From Pseudonocardia alni (GTDB lineage Bacteria; Actinomycetota; Actinomycetes; Mycobacteriales; Pseudonocardiaceae): a stretch of 64,000 nt of DNA. This document shows, in pieces, positions 61,258 to 64,000 of the stretch. A model generated the notes under the pieces. The model had not been told where the DNA came from and searched no databases. It worked only from the letters and a program-made list of their open reading frames with translations. Location of the stretch: assembly GCF_002813375.1 (NCBI RefSeq), contig NZ_PHUJ01000003.1, positions 4,774,001-4,838,000 on the forward strand. The letters are read 5' to 3'. The position numbers were made by a program, and so were the translations under genes. Position 1 is the stretch's first letter. Each line of letters starts with the position of its first letter.

Positions 61258-61740
61258 TCAGGCCAGGGTGATCGACCCGTCCGCGACGGTGACCTGCCGC
61301 GGGTCGAGCGGCCGCTGGGCCGGCCCGTCGACGACGGCGCCGTCGAGGGAGAAGCGGCTGTTGTGGCACGGGCAGACGATCTGGCCGTCGGTGACCTGGC
61401 TGACGGTGCAGCCCTGGTGCGGGCAGATCGCGGACAGCCCGGTGAACGTCCCCTGCTGCGGCTGGGTGACGACGACCTGCGCGTCGGCGTAGATCGCGCC
61501 GCCGCCGACCGGCACCGCGGACGCCGGGCCGAGGACGGTGCCGGGGGAGCCCTGCGGGGCGTCCCCGGTCTGGGCCTGCCCGCCGTTGTCGGTGGTGGTG
61601 GAACCGCCGCCACCGCAGGCGGCGACCGCGCCGATCGCGGCCACGCCGGCACCGGCGATCATCGCGCGGCGGCCGACGGCGGGCCCTCCGGCGCGCGGGG
61701 CGGGGTCGGGCTCGGTGGAGGACGTCGTGGGGAGGGTCAT
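61258..61740 (-). CDS. Rieske [2Fe-2S] lipoprotein
   Basis: A 160-residue exported iron-sulphur protein. Twin-arginine GRRAMIAGAG (about 23) precedes a hydrophobic core ending AVAAC, a lipobox-like cleavage site; a low-complexity linker follows. The C-terminal Rieske domain has CPHQGC and CPCHNSRF, giving two Cys and two His cluster ligands plus the disulphide cysteines. Folded export by Tat suits a cofactor protein. Electron partner unknown; no cytochrome genes nearby. ATG 61740 has GGAG upstream. Confidence 0.87.
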   Translation of the reverse strand: MTLPTTSSTEPDPAPRAGGPAVGRRAMIAGAGVAAIGAVAACGGGGSTTTDNGGQAQTGDAPQGSPGTVLGPASAVPVGGGAIYADAQVVVTQPQQGTFTGLSAICPHQGCTVSQVTDGQIVCPCHNSRFSLDGAVVDGPAQRPLDPRQVTVADGSITLA

Positions 61741-61899
61741 GGCTCTCCTGGGGGAGGCCGGGCGGGGCCCGGCGGTGTGGTGGTGGCGGCCCGGGGCTCG
61801 GGGACCCGGGCACGTGACGAGCCTCCCACGATGTGCGGTTCGAGGGAGGACGGGTGTGTCGTTCCGCCACACCCGCGCCGTGTCCCAGGCCGCTCTCGC

Positions 61900-61905
61900 T
61901 ACCGT
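61900..61905 (+). promoter_or_regulatory. Putative -10 element of a leaderless membrane-protein gene
   Basis: TACCGT fits TANNNT and ends six bases before ATG 61912. No ribosome binding site is present. Confidence 0.42.
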
Positions 61906-61911
61906 GGATGC

Positions 61912-62490
61912 ATGCCGTACACGATGCGCCAGCCGTCGCTGGGCGTTCCCGTGCCGAGCCTGGAGATCGTCCTGGGCCTGTTGGCCTGGGTGGTCGGTGC
62001 GGGCGGTCTCGGGAACGGGTTCGCCACCGTCCTCGTCGCGCTCGGGATCTTCCTGACCGCGTACCTGTGGATCGTGCGCCGGCGCAACGCGGCGATGGCG
62101 GTGACCCTGCACCCCGAGCGGAAGCGGCGGATGCAGCGGCTGATCGTGATCGGCGTGGCCGGGGTCGTGCTGCTGCCGTCGTTGCTGTCCCTGGTCGACT
62201 ACGGCGAGCTGGCCACCGCCCTGTCCGCCGCCCTCGTCGGGGTACTGCTGATCCAGGCGTCCACCGTGCTGGAGGAGCGCAGCCTCGTCGCGACCGGCGG
62301 CCTGGTGCTGCTCGTCGCCGCGTTCGGCGCCTTCCTGGCCCTGACCTACCAAGGGCAGGGGACCGGATCCGCCGTGCCGGTGACCGGGCTCTGCGCCGGG
62401 ATCGTGCTGTGGGTCGCGGCCGCGCGCAGGCTCGGGATCCTGGAGGACCTCTCCCGGCGCTACAACGTGCGCATCCCCGGGATCCGCTGA
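61912..62490 (+). CDS. Five-helix membrane protein of unknown function
   Basis: A 192-residue protein with about five or six hydrophobic helices (for example VPSLEIVLGLLAWVVGAGGL at the start, split at LLAWVV) and an RRRNAAMAVTLHPERKRRMQR basic loop after helix 2 (split at TLHPERK). It ends LSRRYNVRIPGIR. No known domain is recognised. It lies alone between the Rieske gene and rlmN, 31 bases upstream of rlmN. Confidence 0.65.
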   Translation: MPYTMRQPSLGVPVPSLEIVLGLLAWVVGAGGLGNGFATVLVALGIFLTAYLWIVRRRNAAMAVTLHPERKRRMQRLIVIGVAGVVLLPSLLSLVDYGELATALSAALVGVLLIQASTVLEERSLVATGGLVLLVAAFGAFLALTYQGQGTGSAVPVTGLCAGIVLWVAAARRLGILEDLSRRYNVRIPGIR

Positions 62491-62521
62491 CCCGCGGCCG
62501 GGCTGGCACACTGGAGGTGCC

Positions 62522-63631
62522 ATGTCCAGCCTCCCGCTCGTCTTCGACGCACCCCGCCGCGGTACTCCGCCCCGCCACCTCGCCGACGTCGACCCGGCCG
62601 ACCGTGCCGCCGTCGCGCAGGAGCTCGGCGTACCGCGGTTCCGCCTCGACCAGTTGGCCCGCCACTGGTTCGGTCGTCTCACCGACGACCTCGACACCAT
62701 GAGCGACCTCGGCGGTGACGTCCGGGAGAAGCTGCGCCCGCTGCTCCCGCCGCTGGTCACGCCGCTGACCGAGAAGGCCTGCGACGGCGGCGCCACCCGC
62801 AAGACGCTGTGGCGCGGCCACGACGGCGTGCTCGCCGAGAGCGTGCTGATGCGCTACCCGGACCGGGCGACGGTCTGCATCTCCAGCCAGGCCGGCTGCG
62901 GGATGGCCTGCCCGTTCTGCGCCACCGGCCAGGGCGGCCTGCAGCGCAACCTGTCGACCGCCGAGATCGTCGACCAGGTCCGCCGCGCCGCCGCCCAGGC
63001 CCGCGACGGCGTGCTGGACGACCCGACCCGGCTGTCGAACGTCGTGTTCATGGGGATGGGCGAGCCGCTCGCCAACTACAAGCGGGTCGTCGCCGCCGTC
63101 CGCCGGATCACCGAGCCGGCCCCGGACGGGCTGGGCATCTCCGCGCGCGGGGTCACCGTGTCCACCGTCGGGCTCGTCCCGGCGATCGACCGGCTCCGCG
63201 CGGAGGGGATCCCGGTCACCCTGGCCATCTCGCTGCACTGCCCGGACGACGAGCTGCGCGACACCCTCGTACCGGTCAACAACCGGTGGAAGGTGGCCGA
63301 GGTCCTCGATGCGGGCCGCCGCTACGCGACCACGACCGGCCGCCGCGTCTCCATCGAGTACGCGCTGATCCGCGACGTGAACGACCAGCCGTGGCGCGCC
63401 GACATGCTGGCGAAGGTCCTGCGGCAGCACATCGGCACGTCCCGGGTGCACGTCAACCTCATCCCGCTGAACCCGACGCCGGGCAGCGAGTGGGACGCCT
63501 CGCCGAAACCCGTCGAGGAGGAGTTCGTGCGCCGGGTGCGCGCGGCCGGCGTCGCCTGCACCGTCCGCGACACCCGCGGCCAGGAGATCGACGCGGCCTG
63601 CGGACAGCTCGCCGCGTCGCATCCGGGCTGA
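62522..63631 (+). CDS. rlmN: 23S rRNA / tRNA adenine-C2 methyltransferase RlmN
   Basis: A 369-residue radical-SAM enzyme methylating A2503 of 23S rRNA and A37 of some tRNAs. The iron-sulphur motif CGMACPFCATG (C-x3-C-x2-C) is near residue 125; FMGMGEPLANY, TVSTVGLVPAI and ISLHCPDDELR follow in order. The radical/thiyl cysteine is near the end in VACTVRDTRGQEIDAACGQ (split at VRDTRG). GGAGG sits just before ATG 62522. In many actinobacteria rlmN follows frr-cdsA, as here. Confidence 0.95.
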   Translation: MSSLPLVFDAPRRGTPPRHLADVDPADRAAVAQELGVPRFRLDQLARHWFGRLTDDLDTMSDLGGDVREKLRPLLPPLVTPLTEKACDGGATRKTLWRGHDGVLAESVLMRYPDRATVCISSQAGCGMACPFCATGQGGLQRNLSTAEIVDQVRRAAAQARDGVLDDPTRLSNVVFMGMGEPLANYKRVVAAVRRITEPAPDGLGISARGVTVSTVGLVPAIDRLRAEGIPVTLAISLHCPDDELRDTLVPVNNRWKVAEVLDAGRRYATTTGRRVSIEYALIRDVNDQPWRADMLAKVLRQHIGTSRVHVNLIPLNPTPGSEWDASPKPVEEEFVRRVRAAGVACTVRDTRGQEIDAACGQLAASHPG

Positions 63632-63700
63632 CCCGCCCGGCGACCCCCTCGGCAGCTCGCCGCGTCGCGTCCGGGCCGACCCGCCCGGCGACCCCCTCGC
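63605..63700. repeat. 48-bp tandem duplication at the rlmN 3' end
   Basis: 63605-63652 and 63653-63700 are the same 48-base sequence with only about three differences. The first copy holds the last rlmN codons and stop; the second is untranslated. It looks like a recent slippage product. Confidence 0.8.
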
Positions 63701-63712
63701 GTCGCCGGGCGG
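63681..63712. terminator. Bidirectional hairpin between rlmN and the ABC ATPase gene
   Basis: A perfect 12-bp stem (CCGCCCGGCGAC) with an eight-base loop between two convergent genes. It partly uses the second copy of the 48-bp duplication. Confidence 0.7.
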
Positions 63713-63718
63713 ACCAGC

Positions 63719-64000
63719 TCAGAGCCGGTCGCCGCTCTCCGGGTGGAACAGGTGCAGCCCCTCGGCCGACGGCGTCAGTGCGACCCGGTCCCCGCGCCGC
63801 GCCCCGGTGCGCCCCGCGGTCCGCACGACGACGGCGTCGTCGCGCGAGCCGGTGAGCGACGCCGTCGCCGACAGGTCGCCGGAGGACTCGGCCAGGGTGC
63901 CGTAGAGGTAGGCGTCGGACCCGAGCTCCTCGACGACGTCGACCCGGGCCGGGATGCCCTCGCCGCCGTCGGGGGAGACCGTCCACTGCTCGGGACGGAT
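63719..64000 (-). CDS. Sugar ABC transporter ATP-binding protein, 3' part
   Basis: The frame is open to the window edge, so only the last 93 residues are seen. They begin IRPEQWTVSPDGGEG and continue RVDVVEELGSDAYLYG and ALTPSAEGLHLFHPESGDRL. This is the TOBE/OB-fold end of MalK/UgpC/MsmK-type ATPases that energise sugar or polyol importers. The Walker motifs and the permease genes lie outside the window. Confidence 0.8.
   Translation of the reverse strand: MRPEQWTVSPDGGEGIPARVDVVEELGSDAYLYGTLAESSGDLSATASLTGSRDDAVVVRTAGRTGARRGDRVALTPSAEGLHLFHPESGDRL

Overview
The window is high-GC (roughly 70-75% by eye) and gene-dense, with many GTG starts, frequent 4-base stop/start overlaps and many genes read from very short or absent leaders. 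Gene content points to an actinobacterium: a DUF2469 protein beside rnhB, a WhiG-type sigma factor, GlnR-like and DasR-like operators, a MinD-like ATPase of the type VII secretion kind, and the khpA/rimM/trmD and DUF177/rpmF/rnc/mutM clusters. Gene order and protein style suit Pseudonocardiales (Pseudonocardia or a relative); that placement is inference from the sequence alone. No rRNA, tRNA, CRISPR array, insertion sequence or prophage gene was seen.

Layout. 1-6152: the 3' end of rsmD, then a compact N-acetylglucosamine (GlcNAc) locus. A leftward operon (EIIB, EIIA, HAD phosphatase) diverges from a rightward operon (EIIC, HPr, nagA, nagB, GntR regulator). Two DasR-type operators lie between them. 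6153-13925: coaD, a DivIVA-like coiled coil, a leftward MFS exporter, a VOC/AraC divergent pair, an orphan MinD-like ATPase, then DUF177, rpmF, rnc and mutM. 13938-25991: a block between mutM and the acylphosphatase-smc-ftsY genes, holding a diaminopimelate-decarboxylase-like gene, corA, a membrane protein, the complete kdpFABCDE potassium system with an extra tiny membrane peptide, and a secreted CAP protein. 26014-32302: acylphosphatase, a VOC protein, smc, ftsY. 32303-38577: nitrogen control, with amtB1-glnK1, glnD, then a second amtB2-glnK2. 38676-43118: a P-loop kinase, ffh, an amidohydrolase and a CPBP membrane protease. 43266-55902: rpsP-khpA-rimM, leftward mgtC, trmD, rplS, a giant lepB, rnhB, DUF2469, yraN, comM-like, dprA, xerC, whiG. 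55859-64000: a leftward M23-like protein, rpsB, tsf, frr (no pyrH between), cdsA, a methyltransferase, a leftward Rieske lipoprotein, a membrane protein, rlmN, and the 3' end of a sugar ABC transporter ATPase.

How the parts work together. The first locus imports and phosphorylates GlcNAc and converts it to fructose-6-phosphate under a GntR repressor. Kdp takes up potassium when it is scarce, sensed by KdpDE. AmtB, GlnK and GlnD form the ammonium uptake and PII signalling module. Most other genes are housekeeping: ribosome assembly, SRP targeting, chromosome packing, DNA repair and processing, and phospholipid synthesis.

Most notable points: AmtB2 has Glu where AmtB1 has the first pore histidine; four GCGTCAA-like repeats lie on an 11-bp grid upstream of kdp; two good DasR sites and one GlnR site are present; pyrH is missing from its usual place; signal peptidase I has a disordered extension of about 490 residues; the M23-like protein has Cys in place of the first His of HxH; and several genes appear to be leaderless.
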